NCBI GenBank assembly: GCA_012838685.1
Contig: DUOU01000290.1
Span: 1 to 5,157, forward strand
DNA length: 5,157 nucleotides
Reading direction: 5' to 3'
Source of the DNA: Bacteroidota bacterium
GTDB lineage: Bacteria; Bacteroidota; Bacteroidia; Bacteroidales; VadinHA17
The position numbers and the translations under genes are program-made. This document shows, one piece after another, positions 1 through 5,157 of the stretch; position 1 is the stretch's first letter, and the number at the start of each line of letters is the position of its first letter. The notes beneath the pieces are model-generated. The model worked only from the letters and a program-made list of their open reading frames with translations. It did not search any database and was not told where the DNA came from.

Positions 1-196
1 ATACAAAAGGCTTCGGCAACTGAACAGGGAAAATAGGGTTAAAAAAAAATTGGGCAATAAAGGTTGATACGGGTTTTGTGAAAACGCCTGTTATCAGGAT
101 AATGATATATTGTTGCTAAAATGTGCCCATAATAGGTTTTTATATTGAAAAGACTTGGCAATTGTGCTATTTCCCTTAAAAAAAAGAAAGAATAGT
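1..196. other. AT-rich upstream region with no supported gene
   Basis: I see no convincing gene here. All + strand frames close early, with stops at 21, 34 and 65; the frame open to the TGA at 65-67 would give a basic tail of about 21 residues. That tail could be the 3' end of an upstream gene, but nothing identifies it. Short - strand frames also stop quickly. A weak hairpin (71-77 with 81-88, one bulge) is present, with no T-run after it, so I do not call it a terminator. The low GC content fits an intergenic region upstream of a promoter. Confidence 0.5.
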
Positions 197-226
197 TTTG
201 TTTACCTTAAAATCTGTTTACTTTTG
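197..226 (+). promoter_or_regulatory. Bacteroidota-type promoter P1 for the attenuator leader
   Basis: TACTTTTG at 219-226 matches the Bacteroidota -7 consensus TAnnTTTG exactly. A TTTG box at 197-200 sits 18 bp upstream, near the usual -33 position. Transcription would start at about 231-235, some 15-19 nt before the leader-peptide ATG at 250, which suits a short attenuator transcript. A second exact match, TAGTTTTG at 193-200, overlaps the -33 box but has no TTTG at the right distance upstream, so I prefer the 219-226 element. Confidence 0.65.
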
Positions 227-249
227 CCGGAGTTAAATCAAAATTAAGA

Positions 250-330
250 ATGGGACGTTTTGAATTTAAGGCTTATTGGTTTTATTGGTACTATTACCAA
301 ACTTTACCTATGAACAATAAGCTGCTATAA
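250..330 (+). CDS. Aromatic-rich leader peptide (26 aa) of a transcription attenuator
   Basis: This 26-codon frame runs from ATG at 250 to TAA at 328-330. Ten of its residues are aromatic (3 Phe, 5 Tyr, 2 Trp), and residues 9-16 are an unbroken run, YWFYWYYY, encoded at 274-297. The rest, beginning MGRFEFKA and ending QTLPMNNKLL, shows no signal peptide, membrane segment or known domain. By analogy with trp and phe leader peptides, it would act through its translation: ribosomes slow on the aromatic codons when Phe, Tyr or Trp tRNAs are uncharged. It lies just after promoter P1 and just before an intrinsic terminator, with RNA pairings that fit attenuation. The start follows the AT-rich stretch aaaattaaga, without a Shine-Dalgarno sequence, as is common in this phylum. 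There is no in-frame ATG upstream. A chance frame is possible, but eight aromatic codons in a row in exactly this position make that unlikely. Confidence 0.85.
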   Translation: MGRFEFKAYWFYWYYYQTLPMNNKLL

Positions 331-350
331 TCATGACGAAAAAAATTATA

Positions 351-384
351 AAGCCTGTTGTTCAATAAAACAACGGGCTTTTTT
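351..384 (+). terminator. Intrinsic terminator of the attenuator
   Basis: AAGCCTGTTGTT (351-362) pairs with AACAACGGGCTT (369-380) over 12 bp with a single T-G wobble, around the six-base loop CAATAA. A run of six T residues (379-384) follows, overlapping the last two bases of the right arm. The hairpin lies 20 nt after the leader-peptide stop and about 60 nt before the next gene, where an attenuator terminator belongs. Its left arm is also the partner of the proposed antiterminator. The loop CAATAA repeats the core of segment 2 and could itself pair with TTATTG in the leader frame. Confidence 0.88.
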
Positions 385-414
385 GTTGATGGTTCTTTTT
401 TGATTGTACTTTTG
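382..414 (+). promoter_or_regulatory. Possible second promoter P2 between the terminator and the porin gene
   Basis: TACTTTTG at 407-414 is an exact TAnnTTTG match and is the same 8-mer as in P1. A TTTG at 382-385, overlapping the end of the terminator T-run, lies 21 bp upstream. Transcription would start near 420, about 25 nt before the ATG at 445. If active, it would give the downstream genes transcription that does not depend on the attenuator. The match is good, but such motifs arise fairly easily in AT-rich DNA. Confidence 0.5.
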
Positions 415-444
415 TCGATATTTTTTATTAAGACTATAAACTAA

Positions 445-1695
445 ATGGGAAAAGTCTTTTTTTTGTTCGCTACTGCTCTTATGCTGGCTCTGTTGTCACC
501 GGAAGTTAATGCCCAAAAAAGTGTTATACAACTGGACGACAACCGTTCTCTTGAGATAGGGGGATGGGTCAGATCTGAATTCATATTTAATTCAAGGGCT
601 ACGATCGAAGCAGTGGACGGGCTTTTTTCATTATATCCAATGGAGGTGATCCTTGACGATAATGGTGTGGATATCAATGGAAATCCATCAGTCGCCATGT
701 CATCCGTGGCTACCCGCTTTACCGGGACTTTCAAAGGCCAGACAATTGGTGAAGCATCTTCGGAGGCTTATGTAGAGATGGACTTCACGGCAAAATCCAG
801 CGCGAACAGCTTTATGTTCCGTCAGGGATGGATCCGGCTGTCGTGGGATCATGCCCAATTATTGATAGGTCGTGCCTGGCACCCTATGGCGGCATACAGC
901 ATGCCGCACGTGATAAACCTGAACTTTGGCGCGCCGTTCTTTACCTTCAACAGAAGCGAACAGGTGAGGTTTACATATCTGCCCGAAAATTTTATACTGT
1001 CGGCAACAGCCTCATACCAGGGATCATATGCTTCCGATGGCCCCAGGGGAAGGAGCGATGAGTATATGAGAAACGCTATCATACCTGAGATGAGCATAGC
1101 GGCTGTTTACCAAGAGGGAGAAATAAAGGTTGGAGTAGTCGCCAACACAAAGACCTTGAAACCCAGGAACACAGTAACCGGACTGGATGGTATCACCAAA
1201 AAGACCAGGACAAAGCTCACAACAATATCCGGCCAGATTTTTTCCGAGTTCAACAATGGAAACATTTCAATAAGGGTCAACGGATCTTATACCCAGAACT
1301 GCTCGGAATCATATATGCTGGGGGGATACGGGGTGAGCGATTATAATCTGCTTACCGGTGTGGAGAGATACACCCCCTCGCAGCATCTCAATGGATGGAT
1401 AAGCGTGGAGACAGGCGAAAAGCTGAAATATGGATTTTTCGCGGGACATACGAAAAACCTTGGAACACTCGATCCGGTTATCGGTTCGTTCTACGGCAGG
1501 GGATATGACATAGCTTCAATATCGAGGATCGCTCCGAGAGTATATTATCAATTTCCCAAACTGAGTGTTGTTTCGGAACTTGAATATACCACGGCATGGT
1601 ACGGCACTCCGAATGGGGCCGACAACGGTAGGGTGAGCGGAACCGCTCCTTCCGGCAATCTGAGACTTTTGATGATGGCTGTATACTATTTTTAA
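445..1695 (+). CDS. Porin-like outer-membrane beta-barrel protein
   Basis: The 416-residue product starts with a clear signal peptide: MGK, a hydrophobic core at about residues 4-17, and a likely signal peptidase I site after VNA (23/24). The mature part alternates polar and hydrophobic residues in short strands, and the protein ends in LLMMAVYYF with a C-terminal Phe, as in proteins inserted by the BAM complex. The order IGGWVRSEF, then ATRFTGTFKG, EAYVEMDF, FRQGWIRLSW and LLIGRAWHPM resembles the N-terminal half of DcaP-like porins, a family that includes small-acid channels. I infer that family only from remembered pattern, so the family name is tentative. The gene is first in a run with paaK and a sodium symporter; paaK begins 28 bp after its stop. 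This suggests it admits the same small organic acid across the outer membrane, which is inference. The start at 445 is fixed by the signal peptide. Alternatively it is an unrelated structural barrel of unknown role. Confidence 0.75.
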   Translation: MGKVFFLFATALMLALLSPEVNAQKSVIQLDDNRSLEIGGWVRSEFIFNSRATIEAVDGLFSLYPMEVILDDNGVDINGNPSVAMSSVATRFTGTFKGQTIGEASSEAYVEMDFTAKSSANSFMFRQGWIRLSWDHAQLLIGRAWHPMAAYSMPHVINLNFGAPFFTFNRSEQVRFTYLPENFILSATASYQGSYASDGPRGRSDEYMRNAIIPEMSIAAVYQEGEIKVGVVANTKTLKPRNTVTGLDGITKKTRTKLTTISGQIFSEFNNGNISIRVNGSYTQNCSESYMLGGYGVSDYNLLTGVERYTPSQHLNGWISVETGEKLKYGFFAGHTKNLGTLDPVIGSFYGRGYDIASISRIAPRVYYQFPKLSVVSELEYTTAWYGTPNGADNGRVSGTAPSGNLRLLMMAVYYF

Positions 1696-1723
1696 ACAGA
1701 AGTTTTTAATATTTTGGTAAAAG

Positions 1724-3037
1724 ATGGAGAACAAGAGTAAATATTGGGAAGAAGAGATCGAAACAATGGACAGAAAGTCGCTTGAGGCTTTGCAGTTGGA
1801 ACGGTTGAAAAAAACGGTAGGGAGGGCATCAACATCACCCTACTATAAAAAACTTTTCGCCGAAAAGAACATTTCACCCGATAAGATAAACAGCCTGGAA
1901 GATCTGCAAAATATTCCGTTCACCACAAAAGAAGAGCTCAGGAACAATTACCCATACGGATTTGTGGCGGGCTCGATGAAAGAGGCGGTCAGGTTGCACT
2001 CCTCAAGCGGAACGACAGGTAATCCCACGGTTGTGCTCCACTCGAAACATGATCTGGATTCATGGGCAAATCTTGTGGCCCGCTGTATGTATATGGTAGG
2101 ATTGCGGGATACCGATATTTTCCAGAACACATCGGGTTACGGAATGTTTACCGGTGGCCTTGGTTTCCAATATGGGGCGGAACGGCTGGGGGCGTTGACC
2201 GTGCCGGCAGCGGCGGGGAACACGAAACGCCAGATAAAGTTTATAATGGACTTTGGCACTACAGCCATCCATGCGGTGCCAAGCTACGCTATCCATCTGG
2301 CCGAAACGTTCAGGGAGATGGGCATCGACCCGATAAAGGAGACTAAACTGACCACATTCCTCATTGGCGCCGAACCTCATACTGAGGAGCAGCGCAAGCG
2401 TATAGAGGAGATGATGGGGGTGAAGGCCTACAATAGTTATGGTCTGTCGGAGATGGCCGGTCCCGGTATAGCGTTTGAGTGTACCTGGCAGAACGGAATG
2501 CACTTCTGGGAAGATTGTTATATTGTGGAGATCATTGATCCGGAGACGTTGGAGCCGGTGAAAGAGGGGGAGATAGGGGAGATGGTGCTTACAGCGCTTG
2601 ACAGGACAGCTATGCCGCTGTTAAGGTACAGAACAAGAGACCTGACAAGATTTATACCGGGCGACTGTCCTTGTGGCCGGCACCACAAACGAATCGACAG
2701 GATGAAGGGGAGGAGCGATGATATGTTTATCGTCAAGGGGGTCAACATATTCCCGATGCAGATTGAGAAACAGTTGATGAAATATGAGCAGCTGGCATCG
2801 GGTTATATGATAACCATACAGCCTACCGCTACTGGCGACGAGATTGTTGTTGAGGTAGAGTTGAGCACCCTCTTCTCCGACGATTACAGTGATCTGGAAA
2901 ATCTGCAAAAATCTATAACCAGGTCGTTAAAAAACGAAATTCTTGTTACCCCCAGGGTTAAATTGGTACAAAAAGGCACAATCCCGAGGACAGAGGGGAA
3001 GGCGGTGAGGGTGAAAGACTTGCGAAAATTAGTGTAA
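1724..3037 (+). CDS. paaK: Phenylacetate-CoA ligase (arylacetate:CoA ligase, AMP-forming)
   Basis: This cytoplasmic ANL-superfamily enzyme would convert an arylacetate, ATP and CoA to arylacetyl-CoA, AMP and pyrophosphate. At 437 residues it has the usual full PaaK length. Visible motifs in order are the phosphate loop SSSGTTG (93-99), GAEP (215-218), YGLSEMAGPG (239-248, adenine-binding region), RYRTRD with the ribose-binding Asp306, a CPCGR turn (315-319), the hinge region GRSDDMFIVKGVNIFP (329-344), and the C-terminal IPRTEGKA whose Lys426 is the expected catalytic lysine. The start MENKSKYWEEEIETM matches the typical beginning of the family. It lies 28 bp after the porin gene with no terminator between, and upstream of a sodium symporter. 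The protein cannot tell phenylacetate from 4-hydroxyphenylacetate or indoleacetate. No paaA-E ring-oxidation genes are in view. The aromatic attenuator upstream points to a role in aromatic amino acid salvage, which is inference. No truncation or missing motif is seen. Confidence 0.93.
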   Translation: MENKSKYWEEEIETMDRKSLEALQLERLKKTVGRASTSPYYKKLFAEKNISPDKINSLEDLQNIPFTTKEELRNNYPYGFVAGSMKEAVRLHSSSGTTGNPTVVLHSKHDLDSWANLVARCMYMVGLRDTDIFQNTSGYGMFTGGLGFQYGAERLGALTVPAAAGNTKRQIKFIMDFGTTAIHAVPSYAIHLAETFREMGIDPIKETKLTTFLIGAEPHTEEQRKRIEEMMGVKAYNSYGLSEMAGPGIAFECTWQNGMHFWEDCYIVEIIDPETLEPVKEGEIGEMVLTALDRTAMPLLRYRTRDLTRFIPGDCPCGRHHKRIDRMKGRSDDMFIVKGVNIFPMQIEKQLMKYEQLASGYMITIQPTATGDEIVVEVELSTLFSDDYSDLENLQKSITRSLKNEILVTPRVKLVQKGTIPRTEGKAVRVKDLRKLV

Positions 3038-3119
3038 TATTCGGATAAATGATTGGACGCCAAATCGGCAAATTTGAAATAATTAACCTTGAACAATAAC
3101 CCTAAACTTAATATTGATT

Positions 3120-3242
3120 ATGTTCGGAATAGATGATCCCGGAATATGGATTGCCTACCTGCTTATAGCGGCGTGCGTGGTCTTCGCCATAATATTTAGT
3201 ATCAAAACCTGGAACCAGGAGGATATCTCCGATTCCGAATAA
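3120..3242 (+). CDS. Small membrane protein, likely symporter accessory subunit (40 aa)
   Basis: This 40-codon frame starts with ATG at 3120 and ends with TAA at 3240-3242, only 12 bp before the symporter start. The peptide begins MFGIDDPGIW, has one hydrophobic segment at about residues 9-27, then SIKTWNQ and an acidic tail EDISDSE. From memory, short proteins of this layout (a DDP-x-W start, one helix, then a basic/Trp turn) are annotated directly upstream of some sodium:solute symporters as small accessory proteins; this could not be checked by a search. It is probably an inner-membrane partner needed for assembly or activity of the next gene product, which is inference from position and shape. 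It is too short for most gene callers' default limits. The start is the only ATG in frame, and translation is probably coupled to that of the symporter. Confidence 0.8.
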   Translation: MFGIDDPGIWIAYLLIAACVVFAIIFSIKTWNQEDISDSE

Positions 3243-3254
3243 ACTTAAGAGACC

Positions 3255-4820
3255 ATGAGCGGATTTGGATTGGGACTTATAGTACTGTTATATTTTCTTG
3301 TACTCGCGTATCTGGGTTGGCTGGGCTACAAAAACACCGCCGACTCCAAGGATTATCTTATCGCCGGTGGAGATACCCACCCGGTGATGATGGCACTGGC
3401 CTATGGCGCTACATTTATCTCCGCTTCCGCGCTTGTCGGTTTTGGAGGCGTATCGGCCGCATATGGTATGGGGATAGAATGGCTGTGCCTGCTAAACATT
3501 TTGATGGGGGTGATAGTTGCCTATATCTTTTTTGGTCGCAGAACCCAGGTCATAGGCAAAAGATTGGAAGCCCACACTTTTGCCGAGTTTCTGGGAAAGT
3601 ACTACGAATCTAATTTCGTCAAATACTTCGTTGCCGCCGTCATATTTCTCACCATGCCTCTCTACGCCGCTGTTGTACTGAAAGGGGGCGCCGTCTTTAT
3701 CGAGGAGATGTTCAAAATTGACTTTAACCTGGCATTGCTTCTGTTGACACTGGTCGTGGCCGGATACGTCATAGCCGGAGGGATGAAAAGCGTCGTCTAT
3801 ACCGATGTTTTACAGGCGTGCATAATGGTCGGCTCTATCCTGTTTCTGGCCTACTGGTTCTTTTTTAGGGAGATGGGAATGGGTTTTGCCGAAGCCAACA
3901 GGGCACTATCGGATATGTCGCATTTAGTGCCCGAAAAATTTCAGGCTTTGGGTCATGTTGGCTGGACATCGATGCCCAGTTTAGGTTCTCCGCAGTGGTA
4001 CACCCTTGTAACCTCGTTGATACTTGGCGTGGGTATAGGTTGTTTGGCGCAGCCGCAGCTTGTTGTCCGTTTTATGACCGTGAAAGGGACAAAAGAGTTG
4101 AACAGGGGGGTGCTTATAGGTACTGTTTTCCTGGTCCTCACGGTAGGTATAATGTACCATATAGGTGCTCTTTCAAATCTCTATTTTTATAAAACCACGG
4201 GAATGGTGGCTACGGATGTCTCACCCGACATCGACAAGATTATACCGCTGTTTATTAACTCCTTTATGCCCGGCTGGTTTTCCGCTGTGTTCATGCTTTG
4301 CGTAATTTCCGCGGCTATGAGCACATTGAGCTCGCAGTTCCACACTATGGGGGCCGCCGTGGGAAGGGATATTTATTCGGGATTTACCCGTAGGGATAAC
4401 TGGCCCAAGGAGTTGACACGTGCGGGCGTTTTGTTCACCATACTGGTTAGTTATGTTATCTGCTATGTGCTTTCTGCCTCGGTTATAGCGAGGGGTACAT
4501 CCCTATTTATGGGAATTTGCGCGGCTACGTTTCTGCCCATATATTTCGCCGCTCTCTTCTTGAAGAAAAAGGTATCCGTTGTATCGGTCAAATGGAGTCT
4601 GTGGACAGGTCTGCTGACCAGTTTCTTCGCTCTCGTCTTTCTGCACAGGTCGGAAGCCGTTGCTCTCGGAATTTGTAAGGTTCTGTTCGGCAAGGAGGTG
4701 TTGATAGAAAAATATCCGTGGTATATGATTGATCCCCTGCTTTTTGCTTTGCCATTATCCATAATGGCCTTGATTATTGCCGAACTTGTTGTAAGAAGAA
4801 AATCGGGTAAAAACCGATAA
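3255..4820 (+). CDS. Sodium:solute symporter (SSS family), probable organic acid transporter
   Basis: The 521-residue product is a polytopic inner-membrane protein with many hydrophobic segments, about 13 by eye, from residue 5 to about 513. Family marks are YLIAGGDTHP after the first helix (34-43), the TM1-like ATFISASALVGFGG (52-65), GGMKSVVYTDVLQ (175-187), AQPQLVVRFM (265-274) and SAAMSTLSSQ (352-361), the last matching the region that forms the Na2 sodium site with Ser/Thr residues. It would import a solute with sodium. The substrate cannot be read from the sequence. Its pairing with paaK and a porin-like gene suggests an arylacetate, and some bacteria are known to use an SSS-family phenylacetate permease, but another carboxylate is possible. 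It begins 12 bp after the 40-residue small protein, which suggests a joint transcript. The start is preceded by cttaagagacc, a weak ribosome-binding context. The ends look complete, with a basic tail RRKSGKNR. Confidence 0.9.
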   Translation: MSGFGLGLIVLLYFLVLAYLGWLGYKNTADSKDYLIAGGDTHPVMMALAYGATFISASALVGFGGVSAAYGMGIEWLCLLNILMGVIVAYIFFGRRTQVIGKRLEAHTFAEFLGKYYESNFVKYFVAAVIFLTMPLYAAVVLKGGAVFIEEMFKIDFNLALLLLTLVVAGYVIAGGMKSVVYTDVLQACIMVGSILFLAYWFFFREMGMGFAEANRALSDMSHLVPEKFQALGHVGWTSMPSLGSPQWYTLVTSLILGVGIGCLAQPQLVVRFMTVKGTKELNRGVLIGTVFLVLTVGIMYHIGALSNLYFYKTTGMVATDVSPDIDKIIPLFINSFMPGWFSAVFMLCVISAAMSTLSSQFHTMGAAVGRDIYSGFTRRDNWPKELTRAGVLFTILVSYVICYVLSASVIARGTSLFMGICAATFLPIYFAALFLKKKVSVVSVKWSLWTGLLTSFFALVFLHRSEAVALGICKVLFGKEVLIEKYPWYMIDPLLFALPLSIMALIIAELVVRRKSGKNR

Positions 4821-4884
4821 ACAACGGAAGCGGTCCGTAATCTTTATACCGTAAAGGCAGAGGATTAGAAATAGATATAATTAA

Positions 4885-4913
4885 AGAGGCGGCCACACAT
4901 TGTGGCCGCCTCT
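4885..4913. terminator. Shared bidirectional terminator hairpin between convergent genes
   Basis: AGAGGCGGCCACA (4885-4897) and TGTGGCCGCCTCT (4901-4913) form a perfect 13-bp GC-rich stem with the three-base loop CAT. It lies between the symporter stop (4820) and the mscL stop (4936). On the - strand the stem is followed by TTTAATTAT, a short T-rich run; on the + strand by ATTGGTTTT, a weaker one. It probably stops both transcripts, more efficiently for mscL. Confidence 0.8.
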
Positions 4914-4935
4914 ATTGGTTTTATGGAGTGTGAAA

Positions 4936-5157
4936 TTATTTATCCGACTGTTTCTTTAACAGGTCGCGTATTTCGGTAAGCAACAACTCTTCCTTGGAAG
5001 GGGCAGGTGGAGCGGAAGGAGCAGCGGCGGCGGCCTCCTCTTTTCTCTTTATAGAGTTCAATCCTTTTACGAAAAGGAAGATTACCCAGGCTATGATAAG
5101 AAAGTCAACGCACACCTGGATAAAAGAACCGTAGTTGAGTGTCACGGCGGGAGCATC
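4936..5157 (-). CDS. mscL: Large-conductance mechanosensitive channel, 3' part only
   Basis: The - strand frame is open from the window edge (5157) to TAA at 4936-4938 and gives the last 73 residues of MscL. It begins DAPAVTLNYGSFIQ, the region leading into the second transmembrane helix, followed by the hydrophobic TM2 (about VCVDFLIIAWVIFLFVKGL), the basic NSIKRKEE, an Ala/Pro-rich linker, and the conserved C-terminal helix KEELLLTEIRDLLKKQ. MscL is a homopentameric inner-membrane channel that opens under membrane tension and releases solutes during osmotic downshock. About half of the usual length of roughly 140 residues is outside the window. A GTG codon at 5143-5145 could be mistaken for a start, but the frame and the homology continue through it. 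The gene faces the symporter gene convergently and has no evident functional link to it. Confidence 0.95.
   Translation of the reverse strand, partial: DAPAVTLNYGSFIQVCVDFLIIAWVIFLFVKGLNSIKRKEEAAAAAPSAPPAPSKEELLLTEIRDLLKKQSDK

Larger units (their letters stand above)
231..384 (+). ncRNA. Aromatic amino acid attenuator leader RNA (four-segment type)
   Basis: The leader contains the alternative pairings of a classical attenuator. Segment 1 (GCTTATTG, 271-278, at the start of the aromatic codons) is perfectly complementary to segment 2 (CAATAAGC, 315-322). Segment 2 extended (311-331) can instead pair with segment 3 (345-364): TGAACAATA 311-319 with TGTTGTTCA 356-364 (one GU), GCT 321-323 with AGC 352-354, and TATAAT 326-331 with ATTATA 345-350. 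Segment 3 also forms the left arm of the terminator (351-362), so the 2:3 pairing excludes the terminator. A ribosome stalled at 274-297 would cover segment 1 and leave segment 2 free, favouring antitermination. A ribosome reaching the stop at 328-330 would cover segment 2 and favour termination. The left boundary is an estimated transcription start. The structure was worked out by hand, without energy calculation. Confidence 0.78.

Noticed and set aside
71..100. Hairpin-like sequences (GGGTTTT/AAAAC-CC with a bulge, and CCTG/CAGG)
   Set aside because: The stems are short, share bases and have no T-run after them, so neither a terminator nor a structured RNA is supported.
239..246. A - strand TAnnTTTG match (TAATTTTG) that could be a divergent promoter
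   Set aside because: No TTTG box lies at the right distance on the - strand, and no - strand gene follows toward position 1.
2060..2503. 147-codon - strand open frame inside paaK
   Set aside because: It lies wholly within the well-supported paaK frame, has no recognisable domain, and reads as an antisense shadow.
3061..3091. Possible separate promoter for the symporter pair (TTTG at 3073-3076, TAACCTTG at 3084-3091) and a weak CAAAT/ATTTG hairpin
   Set aside because: The -7 candidate has a mismatch, the spacing is only 7 bp, and the stem is 5 bp without a T-run. Transcription from upstream is the simpler reading.
3049..3099. 16-codon frame starting ATG ATT GGA between paaK and the small membrane protein
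   Set aside because: Very short, no recognisable composition or motif, and no structure that would make it a leader peptide.
4463..4762. 99-codon - strand open frame inside the symporter gene
   Set aside because: It overlaps conserved membrane segments of the symporter, and its product shows no family features.

Overview
The window looks like a chromosomal segment from a member of the Bacteroidota, probably Bacteroidales. The evidence is exact TAnnTTTG-type -7 promoter elements with upstream TTTG boxes, AT-rich start regions without strong Shine-Dalgarno sequences, and an outer-membrane beta-barrel gene. The genus cannot be fixed from the sequence alone.

Layout: positions 1-196 are AT-rich and hold no gene I can support. 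Positions 197-384 form a compact regulatory leader: a promoter, a 26-codon reading frame with eight consecutive aromatic codons (Tyr-Trp-Phe-Tyr-Trp-Tyr-Tyr-Tyr), mutually exclusive RNA pairings, and an intrinsic terminator. A second promoter-like sequence lies directly after the terminator. Four genes follow on the + strand: a porin-like outer-membrane beta-barrel protein (445-1695), a phenylacetate-CoA ligase family enzyme (paaK, 1724-3037), an unlisted 40-residue membrane protein that resembles a small accessory subunit of sodium symporters (3120-3242), and a 521-residue sodium:solute symporter (3255-4820). A perfect 13-bp hairpin (4885-4913) separates them from the convergent mscL gene on the - strand, of which only the 3' half is present.

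Working model: porin, symporter plus small subunit, and acyl-CoA ligase would form a route for taking an arylacetate (phenylacetate, 4-hydroxyphenylacetate or indoleacetate) across the outer membrane, across the inner membrane with sodium, and into its CoA thioester. The leader would keep this route shut by transcription attenuation when charged Phe, Tyr and Trp tRNAs are plentiful, and open it when the ribosome stalls on the aromatic codons. That direction of control suits salvage of arylacetates to make aromatic amino acids by reductive carboxylation, known from anaerobes, better than aerobic phenylacetate degradation. The leader peptide and the RNA pairings are read directly from the sequence. 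The substrate and the physiological purpose are inferred, and the second promoter could let transcription bypass the attenuator.
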